Positions 50,974 through 64,000 of a stretch of DNA of 64,000 bases are shown here, one piece after another (the stretch's first letter is position 1; every line of letters begins with the position of its first letter). The stretch spans positions 13,936,501 to 14,000,500 of the forward strand of contig NC_060107.1 of assembly GCF_021155765.1 (NCBI RefSeq), in the 5' to 3' direction. The notes beneath the pieces were generated by a model that had not been told where the DNA came from, ran no database searches, and saw nothing but the letters and a program-made list of their open reading frames with translations. The position numbers were made by a program, and so were the translations under genes. The DNA comes from Diprion similis (Eukaryota; Arthropoda; Insecta; Hymenoptera; Diprionidae).

Positions 50974-53200
50974 TTTTTGACCAGCTATTTCTTAAACGTC
51001 GAAAATAGATGAATTCGCCGCTTGCACTCGACAGTCAACACAGACCACAGGTGACATAGAACGGCGAGAGTGGGCGAGAGTGTGATTAACCGTGCGTTCT
51101 GAAATTAGTTGACAGCGGTAAAAACTCCCTAGGACAGAGGCAGAGCTAGTCACGAACTCGGCAGCGGAAGAAGGATAAAAGATTGTTAACAGCACTGGAA
51201 GCCAATATCAGAGAGTGCTTGCTGAATTGAGAATAATGGCCGCATTCCGAACCGAGTTGCAAGTGCCTCATTTGTTGCTTCATGTTCTCATTTTCCCTAG
51301 AACCCCTAGAACAGAAACGTACTGTGTGTCATCAACGCTTTCCGTAACCGAAAATGTATCGTGAAACGGCACCCTCTGCGTCGCGCAACTCAATTCGGTA
51401 AACAATGGGTACATAAAGACGACAAGTACTAATGCTACCATCCCAAGTAGCCAGATAGATAGTTAAGTGACGGATATTATTATGACTATGAAATGACCAC
51501 TGATTTGAATTTTCGTCTATGGCCGCATAGACACTGTCTACCCTCCACACCTCTGCAAATTTATTTGAGACTATTCATTTCAGCCAAATTCAGCAACGTT
51601 AATCTTAAGCAACTGCATCTCAGTCATATCGACAAAAATAATGTTATTTCTTGATGTAAATAATACGAAAATAGCAGAAGGAGTTGATATAACAAAAGAA
51701 TAAAATTAAATGGTGGTACTTACGTGTAATTTGTGTACTTATAAGTCTAAGATACTTGACTAATATTTTCATAGCCAGTAAAAAGGGGGCTGATACAGAA
51801 AATCAATTTTTCATGCTTCAATTTGTGTTAAATTTTCGACGCTTATTTAACGCCGGTGCATTTTTATCGGCCAACTGAGGCTTTTTCACACGAAAGTAGT
51901 ATTTGCACATATGTGTTTGAAATTAAAATAATGCACGATTGGTTTCAATACTTGAGTCCATGTTGCAACAAAACCCGGAGAACATTCGGCAATCATTATC
52001 ACCAAATTGATAGAAAAACAATTTTCAAAATAATGAGGCTGTTTTTTCGCCTACACTATCACTTGATTGAATGGAGAAATCGGTTACTGACCTTCAAATA
52101 CAAGATTGTTAAAAAATTTATTGCTAAATGGCACAAAGAATTACTCATATTTCTCTTCTTTATTGTGCACCTGAGGTAGTTTTCGTGTTCACTATTGGGA
52201 ATTTCAAGTTTGAGAATATATATTCCTGACAAAGTCGATACTCTTTTACCCGGAATATAAGCACTTTTCCAGTAATCCCCAATGAGAATATTACCCGGAG
52301 GATAAAATTGTGTAGTAATTTAAATGCCTGGAATGTGGTTTTGCGATAGATAACTATGCTATCATCAAGAAACTTTTTGTATCAAGAAGCCCCATACTCA
52401 CTGGTGATTCGTGGACACCTAGCGAATTTTGACCATATTTTTTAGTCGGAATTATAGGAAACGCAAAATTACATCGGTATGATGCATCAGGAAATAGATT
52501 TTAGCATTATCCGAAACCGTTCAGACTTTAGCATAAATCCGGAAGGGTTCGCCTGACTTTTTTGACTGATATCGATTTGTATGATCATTTCCAGACTATT
52601 TGGACACTTCGGAGAAACAACAGTTCAGGAAATGCAGAGAAAAAAAATTCAGTAAAAATGATGTTTTTATTTATTGTAATACAGGTTACGTAAAATACAG
52701 ACAATACAATATCGTACATCATATATCGTACCCTGAAGACGATCGCCAAACCTTAAGCTACGTTTTAAGACTAAGATAGAATAACTAGCTAATGTAGTAT
52801 GCGTTGACTGAGGATATGTATGGTTCGTATTCTGTTCAAGACAATGTATACTGCACACTAATTTGTACTTATGATAATTCGACTTCTAATGAAATGTTAA
52901 ATAACATTTTTAATGTCTTGTGTCTTGAACTCTGATTCTATTTGTCAATTTGTTGAATGACTACACACTATGACCCAATAACTTGTACTACGATAGGTGC
53001 ATATTAAATAAATTGGAACCTTGAGCTGTGAGTTCATGATTTAGATTTCCCACCGTTTCCAGAATCTGTAGCATATTTCATGTATTTCAGCCGTAACTTA
53101 GGATCCAATGATCATGAAGTAAAACTACCTAGTATTGCGATTTTTAAAAACAAATCGGACGGTTCCTAATGTAAAATTGGTAGATATCAGGGGACCACCA
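50974..53200. other. Upstream of Rpn8, to the satellite edge
   Basis: Contains the presumed Rpn8 promoter (about 50980-51120, moderately GC-rich) and a dispersed repeat at 51124-51193 resembling 29548-29612. An open frame at 51856-52179 (107 codons, basic) has no recognised domain. From about 52540 there are scraps resembling the satellite monomer (for example GGGTTCGCCTGACTTTTTT and ATCGATTTGTATGATCATTT), interleaved with unrelated AT-rich sequence. Confidence 0.45.
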
Positions 53201-54444
53201 GCTGTGAGAATACTAAAAAATTCCTTTGTTTTGCGGCTGTAACTCTCGATCCGTTGCTTGCAGCGTGTTAAGACTGCGGTCAGTCGAATTCTCTCGCAAA
53301 ATTACGTCGGAATAGTGCCTGGAAGAATTCACTGCAGCACTTTTCGGAATCGTCAAAATTTTCGCGAGAAATCCAAAGGGGATAGACTGACTTTTTCAGT
53401 CATTTTTGAAGCCGAACATTTCTCGTCTCGGAATCGATTTGTATGACCATCTCTGGAGTAATTCGACCCCCAGGAACTCAGAATACACAAGGAAAAAAGC
53501 GTATGACCAACAGGAGAGAAATTAAGTAAATGCGTCTTTCGTTTTTTGTCTGTAAGTTTTGATCCGTTGCTCGGAGCGCATTCGGACTGCGATCAATCGA
53601 TGTCTCTCGCAAAATTACGTCAGAATGGTGCCCCAAAAAATTGATTGCAGCACTTTTCAAAGTCGTCGAAATTTGCGCCAAAAATTCAAAGGGGTTAGCC
53701 TTACTTTTTTGCGATTTTTAGAGCTGAAAATTTCTGGTCTCCGAATTGATTCGCATGACCGTTCCTTGGCTAATTGGAACCCCAAGAACTCGAGAATCAC
53801 ATCAAAAAAAGCGTAGGACCATCAACAGAGAAATGACGACGAGATTCTGCAGTTTTTTGGCTGTAACTTTTGATCAGTTGCTCGCAGCGTATTGAGACTG
53901 CGCTCAATCGATTTCTCTCGCAAAATTACGTCGGAATAGTGCCCCGAAGAATTGATTGCAGCACTTTTCAAAATTGTCGAAATTTTTGCCGAAAATCCAA
54001 AGGGTTTATCCTTACTTTTTCCTGATTTTTGGGGCCGAAAATTTCTGGTCTCCGAATTGATTTGTATGACCGTTCCTTGGCTAATTGGAACCCCAGGAAC
54101 TCAAAAAACACATAAAAAAAAGCGTAGGACCAACAGCAGAGAAATGACGATGAAATTCTGCAGTTTTTTGGCTGTAACTTTTGATCAGTTGCGCGCAGCG
54201 TATTGGGACTGCGCTTAATCGATTTCTCTCGCAAAATTACGTGGGAATAGTGCCCCAACGAATTAATTGCAGCACTTTTCAAAGTCGTCGAAATGTTCGC
54301 CAAAAATTCAAAGGTGTTAGCCTTACTCTTTTTGCGATTTTTGGAGCCGAAAATTTCTGGTCTCCGAATTGATTTGTATGACCGTTACTTGGCCAATTGG
54401 GACCCCAGGAACTCGAAAATCACATAAAAAAAAGCGTGTGATCA

Positions 54445-55692
54445 TCAACAGAGAAATGACGACGAGATTCTGCAGTTTTTTGGCTGTAACTTTTGATCTG
54501 TTGCTCGCAGCGTATTGGGACTGCGCTTAATCGATTTCTCTCGCAAAATTACGTCGGAATAGTGCCCCAACGAATTATTTGCAGCACTTTTCAAAGTCGT
54601 CAAAATTTTCGCCAAAAATTCAAAGGGGTTAGCCTTACTTTTTTTGCTATTTTTGGAGCCGAAAATTTCTGGTCTCCGAATTGATTTGTATGACCGTTTC
54701 TTGGCTAATTGGAACCCCAGGAACTCGAGAATCACATAAAAAAATGCGTAGGATCATCAACAGAGAAATGACGACGAGATTCTGCAGTTTTTTGGCTGTC
54801 ACTTTTGATCTGTTGCTCGCAGCGTATTGGGACTGCGCTTAATCGATTTCTCTCGCAAAATTACGTCGGAAAAGTGCCCCATAGAATTGATTGCAGCACT
54901 TTTCAAAGTCGTTGAAATTTTCAGCAAAAATCCAAAGGTGTTAGCCTTACCTTTTTTGCGATTTTTGGAGTTGAAGATTTCTGGTCTCCGAATTAATTTG
55001 TATGACCGTTTCTTGGCTAATTGGAACCCCAGGAACTCGAAAATCACATAAAAAAAAGCGTAGGATCATCAACAGAGAAATGACGACGATATTCTGCAGT
55101 TTTTTGGCTGTAACTTTTGATCTGTTGCTCGCAGCGTATTGGGACTGCGCTTAATCGATTTCTCTCGCAAAATTACGTCGGAATAGTGCCCCAACGAATT
55201 AATTGCAGCACTTTTCAAAGTCGTCGAAATTTTCGCCAAAAATTCAAAGGGGTTAGCCTTACTTTTTTTGCTATTTTTGGAGCCGAAAATTTCTGGTCTC
55301 CGAATTGATTTGTATGAACGTTTCTTGGCTAATTGGAACCCCAGGAACTCGAGAATCACATAAAAAAATGCGTAGGATCATCAACAGAGAAATGACGACG
55401 AGATTCTGCAGTTTTTTGGCTGTCACTTTTGATCTGTTGCTCGCAGCGTATTGGGACTGCGCTTAATCGATTTCTCTCGCAAAATTACGTCGGAAAAGAG
55501 CCCCATAGAATTGATTGCAGCACTTTTCAAAGTCGTCGAAATTTTCAGCAAAAATCCAAAGGTGTTAGCCTTACCTTTTTTGCGATTTTTGGAGTTGAAG
55601 ATTTCTGGTCTCCGAATTAATTTGTATGACCGTTTCTTGGCTAATTGGAACCCCAGGAACTCGAAAATCACATAAAAAAAAGCGTAGGATCA
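54445..55692. repeat. Dimeric (624-bp) sub-array within the satellite
   Basis: The two-monomer unit 54445-55068 is repeated at 55069-55692. The second monomer of each pair shares private variants (TTGAAGATTTCTGG, CCATAGAATTGATTGC, CCAAAGGTGTTAGCC) that are absent from other monomers. Confidence 0.8.
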
Positions 55693-57254
55693 TCAACAGA
55701 GAAATGACGACGATATTCTGCAGTTTTTTGGCTGTAACTTTTGATCTGTTGCTCGCAGCGTATTGGGACTGCGCTTAATCGATTTCTCTCGCAAAATTAC
55801 GTCGGAATAGTGCCCCAACGAATTAATTGCAGCATTTTTCCAAGTCGTCGAAATTTTCGCCAAAAATTCAAAGGGGTTAGCCTTACTTTTTTTTGCTATT
55901 TTTAGAGCCAAAAATTTCTGGTCTCCGAATTGATTTGTATGACCGTTTCTTGGCTAATTGGAACCCCAGGAACTCGAAAATCACATAAAAAAAAGCGTAG
56001 GATCATCAACAGAGAAATGACGACGAGATTCTGCAGTTTTTTGGCTGTAACTTTTGATCTGTCGCTCGCAGCGTATTGGGACTGCGCTTAATCGATTTCT
56101 CTAGCAAAATTACGTCGGAATAGTGCCCTAACGAATTAATTGCAGCACTTTTCAAAGTCGTCGAAATTTTCGCCAAAAATTCAAAGGGGTTAGCCTTACT
56201 TTTTTTTGCTATTTTTTGAGCCGAAAATTTCTGGTCTCCGAATTGATTTGTATGACCGTTTCTTGGCTAATTGGAACCCCAGGAACTCGAAAATCACATT
56301 AAAAAAAGGGTAGGATCATCAACAGAGAAATGACGACGAGATTCTGCAGTTTTTTGGCTGTAACTTTTGATCTGTTGCTCGCAGCGTATTGAGACTGCGC
56401 TTAATCGATTTCTCTCGCAAAGTTACGTCGGATTAGTGCCACAACGAATTAATTGCAGCACTTTTCAAAGTCGTCGAAATTTTTGCCGAAAATTCAAAGG
56501 GGTTAGCCTTACTTTTTTTGCGACTTTTGAAGTAGAAAATTTGTGGTCTCCGAATTGATTTGTATGACCGTTTCTAGGCTGATTGGAACCCCAGGAACTC
56601 AAAAAACACATAAAAAAAAGCGTAGGACCAACAGCAGAGAAATGACGATGAAATTCCGCAGTTTTTTGGCTGTAACTTTTGATCAGTTGCTCGCAGCGTA
56701 TTGGGACTGCGCTTAATCGATTTCTCTCGCAAAATTACGTCGGCATAGTGCCCCAAAGAATTTATCGCAGCACTTTTCAGAGTTGTCGAAATTTTCAGCA
56801 AAAATCCAAAGGGGTTAGCCTTACTTTTTTGCGATTTTTGGAGCCGAAAATTTCTGGTCTCCGAATTGATTTGCATGACCGTTCCATGGCTGATCGGAAC
56901 CCCAGGAACTCGAAAATCACATAAAAAAAAGGGTAGGATCATCAACAGAGAAATGACGACGAGATTCTGCAGTTTTTTGGCTGTAACTTTTGATCTGTTG
57001 CTCGCAGCGTATTGAGACTGCGCTTAATCGATTTCTCTCGCAAAATTACGTCGGAATAGTGCCCTAACGAATTAATTGCAGCACTTTTCAGAGTCGTCGA
57101 AATTTTCGCCAAAAATTCAAAGGGGTTAGCCTTACTTTTTTTTGCTATTTTTTGAGCCAAAAATTTCTGGTCTCCGAATTGATTTGTATGACCGTTTCTT
57201 GGCTGATTGGAACCCCAGAAACTCGAAAATCACATAAAAAAAAGGGTAGGATCA

Positions 57255-60200
57255 TCAACAGAGAAATGACGACGAGATTCTGCAGTTTTTTGGCTGTAAC
57301 TTTTGATCTGTTGCTCGCAGCGTATTGAGACTGCGCTTAATCGATTTCTCTCGCAAAATTACGTCGGAATAGTGCCCTAACAAATTAATTGCAGCACTTT
57401 TCAAAGTCGTCGAAATTTTTGCCAGAAATTCAAAGAGGTTAGCCTTACTTTTTTTGCGATTTTTGGAGCCGAAAATTTCTGGTCTCCGAATTGATTTGTA
57501 TGACCGTTTCTTGGCTAATTGGAACCCCAGGAACTCGAAAATCACATAAAAAAAAGGGTAGGATCATCAACAGAGAAATGACGACGAGATTCTGCAGTTT
57601 TTTGGCTGTAACTCTTGATGTGTTGCTCGCAGCGTATTGGGACTGCGCTTAATCGATTTCTCTCGCAAAATTACGTCGGAATAGTGCCCTAACGAATTAA
57701 TTGCAGCACTTTTCAAAGTCGTCGAAATTTTCGCCAAAAATTCAAAGGGGTTAGCCTTACTTTTTTTGCGATTTTTGGAGCCGAAAATTTCTGGTCTCCG
57801 AATTGATTTGTATGACCGTTTCTTGGCCAATTGGAACCCCAGGAACTCGAAAATCACATAAAAAAAAGCGTAGGATCGTCAACAGAGAAATGACGACGAG
57901 ATTCTGCAGTTTTTTGGCTGTAACTTTTGATCTGTTGCTCGCAGCGTATTGAGACTGCGCTTAATCGATTTCTCTCGCAAAATTACGTCGGAATAGTGCC
58001 CTAACGAATTAATTGCAGCACTTTTCAAAGTCGTCGAAATTTTCGCCAAAAATTCGAAGGGGTTAGCCTTACTTTTTTTTGCTATTTTTTGAGCCAAAAA
58101 TTTCTGGTCTCCGAATTGATTTGTATGACCGTTTCTTGGCTGATTGGAACCCCAGAAACTCGAAAATCACATAAAAAAAAGGATAGGATCATCAACAGAG
58201 AAATGACGACGAGATTCTGCAGTTTTTTGGCTGTAACTTTTGATCTGTTGCTCGCAGCGTATTGAGACTGCGCTTAATCGATTTCTCTCGCAAAATTACG
58301 TCGGAATAGTGCCCTAACGAATTAATTGCAGCACTTTTCAAAGTCGTCGAAATTTTCGCCAAAAATTCAAAGGGGTTAGCCTTACTTTTTTTTGCTATTT
58401 TTTGAGCCAAAAATTTCTGGTCTCCGAATTGATTTGTATGACCGTTTCTTGGCTGATTGGAACCCCAGGAACTCGAAAATCACATAAAAAAAAGGGTAGG
58501 ATCATCAACAGAGAAATGACGACGAGATTCTGCAGTTTTTTGGCTGTAACTTTTGATCTGTTGCTCGCAGCGTATTGAGACTGCGCTTAATCGATTTCTC
58601 TCGCAAAATTACGTCGGAATAGTGCCCTAACGAATTAATTGCAGCACTTTTCAAAGTCGTCGAAATTTTCGCCAAAAATTCAAAGGGGTTAGCCTTACTT
58701 TTTTTTTGCTATTTTTTGAGCCAAAAATTTCTGGTCTCCGAATTGATTTAAATGACCGTTTCTTGGCTAATTGGAACCCCAGGAACTCGAAAATCACATA
58801 AAAAAAAGGGTAGGATCATCAACAGAGAAATGACGACGAGATTCTGCAGTTTTTTGGCTGTAACTTTTGATCTGTTGCTCGCAGCGTATTGAGACTGCGC
58901 TTAATCGATTTCTCTCGCAAAATTACGTCGGAATAGTGCCCTAACGAATTAATTGCAGCACTTTTCAAAGTCGTCGAAATTTTCGCCAAAAATTCAAAGG
59001 GGTTAGCCTTACTTTTTTTTGCTATTTTTTGAGCCAAAAATTTCTGGTCTCCGAATTGATTTGTATGACCGTTTCTTGGCTGATTGGAACCCCAGGAACT
59101 CGAAAATCACATAAAAAAAAGGGTAGGATCATCAACAGAGAAATGACGACGAGATTCTGCAGTTTTTTGGCTGTAACTTTTGATCTGTTGCTCGCAGCGT
59201 ATTGAGACTGCGCTTAATCGATTTCTCTCGCAAAATTACGTCGGAATAGTGCCCTAACGAATTAATTGCAGCACTTTTCAAAGTCGTCGAAATTTTCGCC
59301 AAAAATTCAAAGGGGTTAGCCTTACTTTTTTTTGCTATTTTTTGAGCAAAAAATTTCTGGTCTCCGAATTGATTTGTATGACCGTTTCTTGGCTGATTGG
59401 AACCCCAGGAACTCGAAAATCACATAAAAAAAAGGGTAGGATCATCAACAGAGAAATGACGACGAGATTCTGCAGTTTTTTGGCTGTAACTTTTGATCTG
59501 TTGCTCGCAGCGTATTGAGACTGCGCTTAATCGATTTCTCTCGCAAAATTACGTCGGAATAGTGCCCTAACGAATTAATTGCAGCACTTTTCAGAGTCGT
59601 CGAAATTTTCGCCAAAAATTCAAAGGGGTTAGCCTTACTTTTTTTTGCTATTTTTTGAGCCAAAAATTTCTGGTCTCCGAATTGATTTGTATGACCGTTT
59701 CTTGGCTGATTGGAACCCCAGAAACTCGAAAATCACATAAAAAAAAGGGTAGGATCATCAACAGAGAAATGACGACGAGATTCTGCAGTTTTTTGGCTGT
59801 AACTTTTGATCTGTTGCTCGCAGCGTATTGAGACTGCGCTTAATCGATTTCTCTCGCAAAATTACGTCGGAATAGTGCCCTAACAAATTAATTGCAGCAC
59901 TTTTCAAAGTCGTCGAAATTTTTGCCAGAAATTCAAAGAGGTTAGCCTTACTTTTTTTGCGATTTTTGGAGCCGAAAATTTCTGGTCTCCGAATTGATTT
60001 GTATGACCGTTTCTTGGCTAATTGGAACCCCAGGAACTCGAAAATCACATAAAAAAAAGGGTAGGATCATCAACAGAGAAATGACGACGAGATTCTGCAG
60101 TTTTTTGGCTGTAACTCTTGATGTGTTGCTCGCAGCGTATTGGGACTGCGCTTAATCGATTTCTCTCGCAAAATTACGTCGGAATAGTGCCCTAACGAAT

Positions 60201-62050
60201 TAATTGCAGCACTTTTCAAAGTCGTCGAAATTTTCGCCAAAAATTCAAAGGGGTTAGCCTTACTTTTTTTGCGATTTTTGGAGCCGAAAATTTCTGGTCT
60301 CCGAATTGATTTGTATGACCGTTTCTTGGCCAATTGGAACCCCAGGAACTCGAAAATCACATAAAAAAAAGCGTAGGATCGTCAACAGAGAAATGACGAC
60401 GAGATTCTGCAGTTTTTTGGCTGTAACTTTTGATCTGTTGCTCGCAGCGTATTGAGACTGCGCTTAATCGATTTCTCTCGCAAAATTACGTCGGAATAGT
60501 GCCCTAACGAATTAATTGCAGCACTTTTCAAAGTCGTCGAAATTTTCGCCAAAAATTCGAAGGGGTTAGCCTTACTTTTTTTTGCTATTTTTTGAGCCAA
60601 AAATTTCTGGTCTCCGAATTGATTTGTATGACCGTTTCTTGGCTGATTGGAACCCCAGAAACTCGAAAATCACATAAAAAAAAGGATAGGATCATCAACA
60701 GAGAAATGACGACGAGATTCTGCAGTTTTTTGGCTGTAACTTTTGATCTGTTGCTCGCAGCGTATTGAGACTGCGCTTAATCGATTTCTCTCGCAAAATT
60801 ACGTCGGAATAGTGCCCTAACGAATTAATTGCAGCACTTTTCAAAGTCGTCGAAATTTTCGCCAAAAATTCAAAGGGGTTAGCCTTACTTTTTTTTGCTA
60901 TTTTTTGAGCCAAAAATTTCTGGTCTCCGAATTGATTTGTATGACCGTTTCTTGGCTGATTGGAACCCCAGGAACTCGAAAATCACATAAAAAAAAGGGT
61001 AGGATCATCAACAGAGAAATGACGACGAGATTCTGCAGTTTTTTGGCTGTAACTTTTGATCTGTTGCTCGCAGCGTATTGAGACTGCGCTTAATCGATTT
61101 CTCTCGCAAAATTACGTCGGAATAGTGCCCTAACGAATTAATTGCAGCACTTTTCAAAGTCGTCGAAATTTTCGCCAAAAATTCAAAGGGGTTAGCCTTA
61201 CTTTTTTTTTGCTATTTTTTGAGCCAAAAATTTCTGGTCTCCGAATTGATTTAAATGACCGTTTCTTGGCTAATTGGAACCCCAGGAACTCGAAAATCAC
61301 ATAAAAAAAAGGGTAGGATCATCAACAGAGAAATGACGACGAGATTCTGCAGTTTTTTGGCTGTAACTTTTGATCTGTTGCTCGCAGCGTATTGAGACTG
61401 CGCTTAATCGATTTCTCTCGCAAAATTACGTCGGAATAGTGCCCTAACGAATTAATTGCAGCACTTTTCAAAGTCGTCGAAATTTTCGCCAAAAATTCAA
61501 AGGGGTTAGCCTTACTTTTTTTTGCTATTTTTTGAGCCAAAAATTTCTGGTCTCCGAATTGATTTGTATGACCGTTTCTTGGCTGATTGGAACCCCAGGA
61601 ACTCGAAAATCACATAAAAAAAAGGGTAGGATCATCAACAGAGAAATGACGACGAGATTCTGCAGTTTTTTGGCTGTAACTTTTGATCTGTTGCTCGCAG
61701 CGTATTGAGACTGCGCTTAATCGATTTCTCTCGCAAAATTACGTCGGAATAGTGCCCTAACGAATTAATTGCAGCACTTTTCAAAGTCGTCGAAATTTTC
61801 GCCAAAAATTCAAAGGGGTTAGCCTTACTTTTTTTTGCTATTTTTTGAGCAAAAAATTTCTGGTCTCCGAATTGATTTGTATGACCGTTTCTTGGCTGAT
61901 TGGAACCCCAGGAACTCGAAAATCACATAAAAAAAAGGGTAGGATCATCAACAGAGAAATGACGACGAGATTCTGCAGTTTTTTGGCTGTAACTTTTGAT
62001 CTGTTGCTCGCAGCGTATTGAGACTGCGCTTAATCGATTTCTCTCGCAAA
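57255..62050. repeat. Eight-monomer higher-order repeat, 2503 bp, two copies
   Basis: The block 57255-59757 (eight monomers of 312-314 bp) recurs at 59758-62260 with an exact offset of 2503 bp. Private markers recur at this offset: CAGAAATTCAAAGAGG (57424/59927), CTCTTGATGTGTTG (57611/60114), AATTCGAAGGGG (58051/60554), GATTTAAATGACCG (58745/61248) and GAGCAAAAAATTTC (59346/61849). The match degrades at about 62050. A partial third version follows, with markers offset by 4377-4378 bp from the first block (for example 63723). Confidence 0.9.
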
Positions 62051-64000
62051 ATTACGTGGGAATAGTGCCCTAACGGATTAATTGCAGCACTTTTCAAAGT
62101 CGTCGAAATTTTCGCCAAAAATTCAAAGGGGTTAGCCTTACTTCTTTTGCGATTTTTGGAGCCGAAAATTTCTGGTCTCCGAATTGATTTGTATGACCGT
62201 TTCTTGGCTAATTGGAACCCCAGGAACTCGAAAATCACATAAAAAAAAGGGTAGGATCATCAACAGAGAAATGACGACGAGATTCTGCAGTTTTTTGGCT
62301 GTAACTCTTGATGTGTTGCTCGCAGCGTATTGGGACTGCGCTTAATCGATTTCTCTCGCAAAATTACGTCGGAATAGTGCCCTAACGAATTAATTGCAGC
62401 ACTTTTCAAAGTCGTCGAAATTTTCGCCAAAAATTCAAAGGGGTTAGCCTTACTTTTTTTGCGATTTCTGGAGCTGAAAATTTCTGGTCTCCGAATTGAT
62501 TTGAATGACCGTTTCTTGGCCAATTAGAACCCCAGGAACTCGAAAATCACATAAAAAAAAGCGTAGGATCATCAACAGAGAAATGACGACGAGATTCTGC
62601 AGTTTTTTGGCTGTAACTTTTGATGTGTTGCTCGCAGCGTATTGGGACTGCGCTTAATCGATTTCTCTCGCAAAATTACGTCGGAATAGTGCCCCAACGG
62701 ATTAATTGCAGCACTTTTCAAAGTCGTCGAAATTTTCGCCAAAAATTCAAAGGGGTTAGCCTTACTTTTTTTGCTATTTTTGGAGCCGAAAATTTCTGGT
62801 CTCCGAATTGATTTGTATGACCGTTTCTTGGCCAATTGGAACCCCAGGAACTCGAAAATCACATAAAAAAAAGCGTAGGACCATCAACAGAGAAATGACG
62901 ACGAGATTCTGCAGTTTCTTGGCTGTAACTTTTGATCTGTTGCTCGCAGCGTATTGGGACTGCGCTTAATCGATTTCTCTCGCAAAATTACGTCGAAATA
63001 GTGCCCTAACGAATTAATTGCAGCACTTTTCAAAGTCGTCGAAATTTTCGCCAAAAATTCAAAGGGGTTAGCCTTACTTTTTTTTGCTATTTTTTGAGCC
63101 AAAAATTTCTGGTCTCCGAATTGATTTGTATGACCGTTTCTTGGCTAATTGGAACCACAGGAACTCGAAAATCACATAAAAAAAAGGGTAGGATCATCAA
63201 CAGAGAAATGACGACGAGATTCTGCAGTTTTTTGGCTGTAACTTTTGATCTGTTGCTCGCAGCGTATTGAGACTGCGCTTAATCGATTTCTCTCGCAAAA
63301 TTACGTCGGAATAGTGCCCTAACGAATTAATTGCAGCACTTTTCAAAGTCGTCGAAATTTTCGCCAAAAATTCAAAGGGGTTAGCCTTACTTTTTTTTGC
63401 TATTTTTTGAGCCAAAAATTTCTGGTCTCCGAATTGATTTGTATGACCGTTTCTTGGCTGATTGGAACCCCAGGAACTCGAAAATCACATAAAAAAAAGG
63501 GTAGGATCATCAACAGAGAAATGACGACGAGATTCTGCAGTTTTTTGGCTGTAACTTTTGATCTGTTGCTCGCAGCGTATTGAGACTGCGCTTAATCGAT
63601 TTCTCTCGCAAAATTACGTCGGAATAGTGCCCTAACGAATTAATTGCAGCACTTTTCAAAGTCGTCGAAATTTTCGCCAAAAATTCAAAGGGGTTAGCCT
63701 TACTTTTTTTTGCTATTTTTTGAGCAAAAAATTTCTGGTCTCCGAATTGATTTGTATGACCGTTTCTTGGCTGATTGGAACCCCAGGAACTCGAAAATCA
63801 CATAAAAAAAAGGGTAGGATCATCAACAGAGAAATGACGACGAGATTCTGCAGTTTTTTGGCTGTAACTTTTGATCTGTTGCTCGCAGCGTATTGAGACT
63901 GCGCTTAATCGATTTCTCTCGCAAAATTACGTCGGAATAGTGCCCTAACGAATTAATTGCAGCACTTTTCAGAGTCGTCGAAATTTTCGCCAAAAATTCA

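Larger units (their letters stand above)
53205..64000. repeat. ~312-bp satellite array with higher-order structure
   Basis: About 34.5 head-to-tail monomers of 312-314 bp continue past the window end. The conserved core includes GACGACGAGATTCTGCAG, TTGCTCGCAGCGTATTG, CTTAATCGATTTCTCTCGC, TTAATTGCAGCACTTTTC, GGGGTTAGCCTTACTTTTTT and TGGTCTCCGAATTGATTTG. Monomers at 53.2-54.4 kb are clearly diverged, while those beyond about 56.9 kb are nearly identical. Each monomer is open on parts of both strands only because 312 is a multiple of three and stops are spaced. I regard it as non-coding satellite DNA, probably pericentromeric or another heterochromatic block. The chromosomal location is an inference. 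Confidence 0.95.

Noticed and set aside
51856-52179. 107-codon basic plus-strand frame
   Set aside because: Rich in His/Arg/Lys/Phe in AT-rich DNA; no domain, no promoter or splice context.
53205-64000. CRISPR-like or protein-repeat interpretation of the array
   Set aside because: Units are 312-314 bp with no unique spacers, and 313-bp units break any long frame. It is a eukaryotic satellite.

Overview
The window is eukaryotic. It is AT-rich and has short spliced genes with GT-AG introns, MITE-type elements and a long satellite array. The gene set (artichoke-type LRR protein, L-threonine dehydrogenase, Rpn8, PRIM2, GT31 galactosyltransferases) and the compact introns point to an insect, possibly Hymenoptera. 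The species cannot be read from the sequence alone. Exon junctions were set by hand from GT/AG sites, phase continuity and family motifs. All comparisons were made by eye, with no database search.

Layout. (1) 1-2480: no gene; two long fold-back (palindromic) elements and simple repeats. (2) 2567-13387 and 17534-28776: an ~11 kb segment present twice in direct orientation. Each copy carries a complete four-exon minus-strand beta-1,3-galactosyltransferase gene (404 aa). Both copies share a PIF/Harbinger-like fold-back MITE, a pogo/Tigger-like MITE that splits an exon-like reading frame, and another fold-back family. Copy A is bordered on both sides by fragments of a Gypsy-like gag sequence, and its last codons come from that repeat. 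(3) 29974-32300: DNA primase large subunit (+, 7 exons) with an E2F-type site and Inr just upstream. It converges on (4) 32516-35011: mitochondrial L-threonine 3-dehydrogenase (-, 5 exons). (5) 35040-41078: non-coding, with two or three MITEs and an isolated TATA/Inr promoter at about 37353. (6) 41079-47426: a large secreted or surface LRR protein of artichoke type (+, 9 exons, ~1573 aa). It converges on (7) 48499-50973: 26S proteasome lid subunit Rpn8/PSMD7 (-, 5 exons, 318 aa). (8) 53205-64000, running off the window: a ~312-bp satellite array of ~34.5 monomers with diverged monomers at its edge, a 624-bp dimeric stage and a 2503-bp eight-monomer higher-order repeat.

The genes do not form a pathway. 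Primase and Rpn8 are housekeeping functions, TDH is mitochondrial amino-acid catabolism, the LRR protein is extracellular or surface, and the paralogous galactosyltransferases act in the Golgi. No prokaryote-type system (CRISPR, operon, phage) is present. The most unusual material is the duplication that captured transposon sequence into a coding 3' end, and the layered history of the satellite array.
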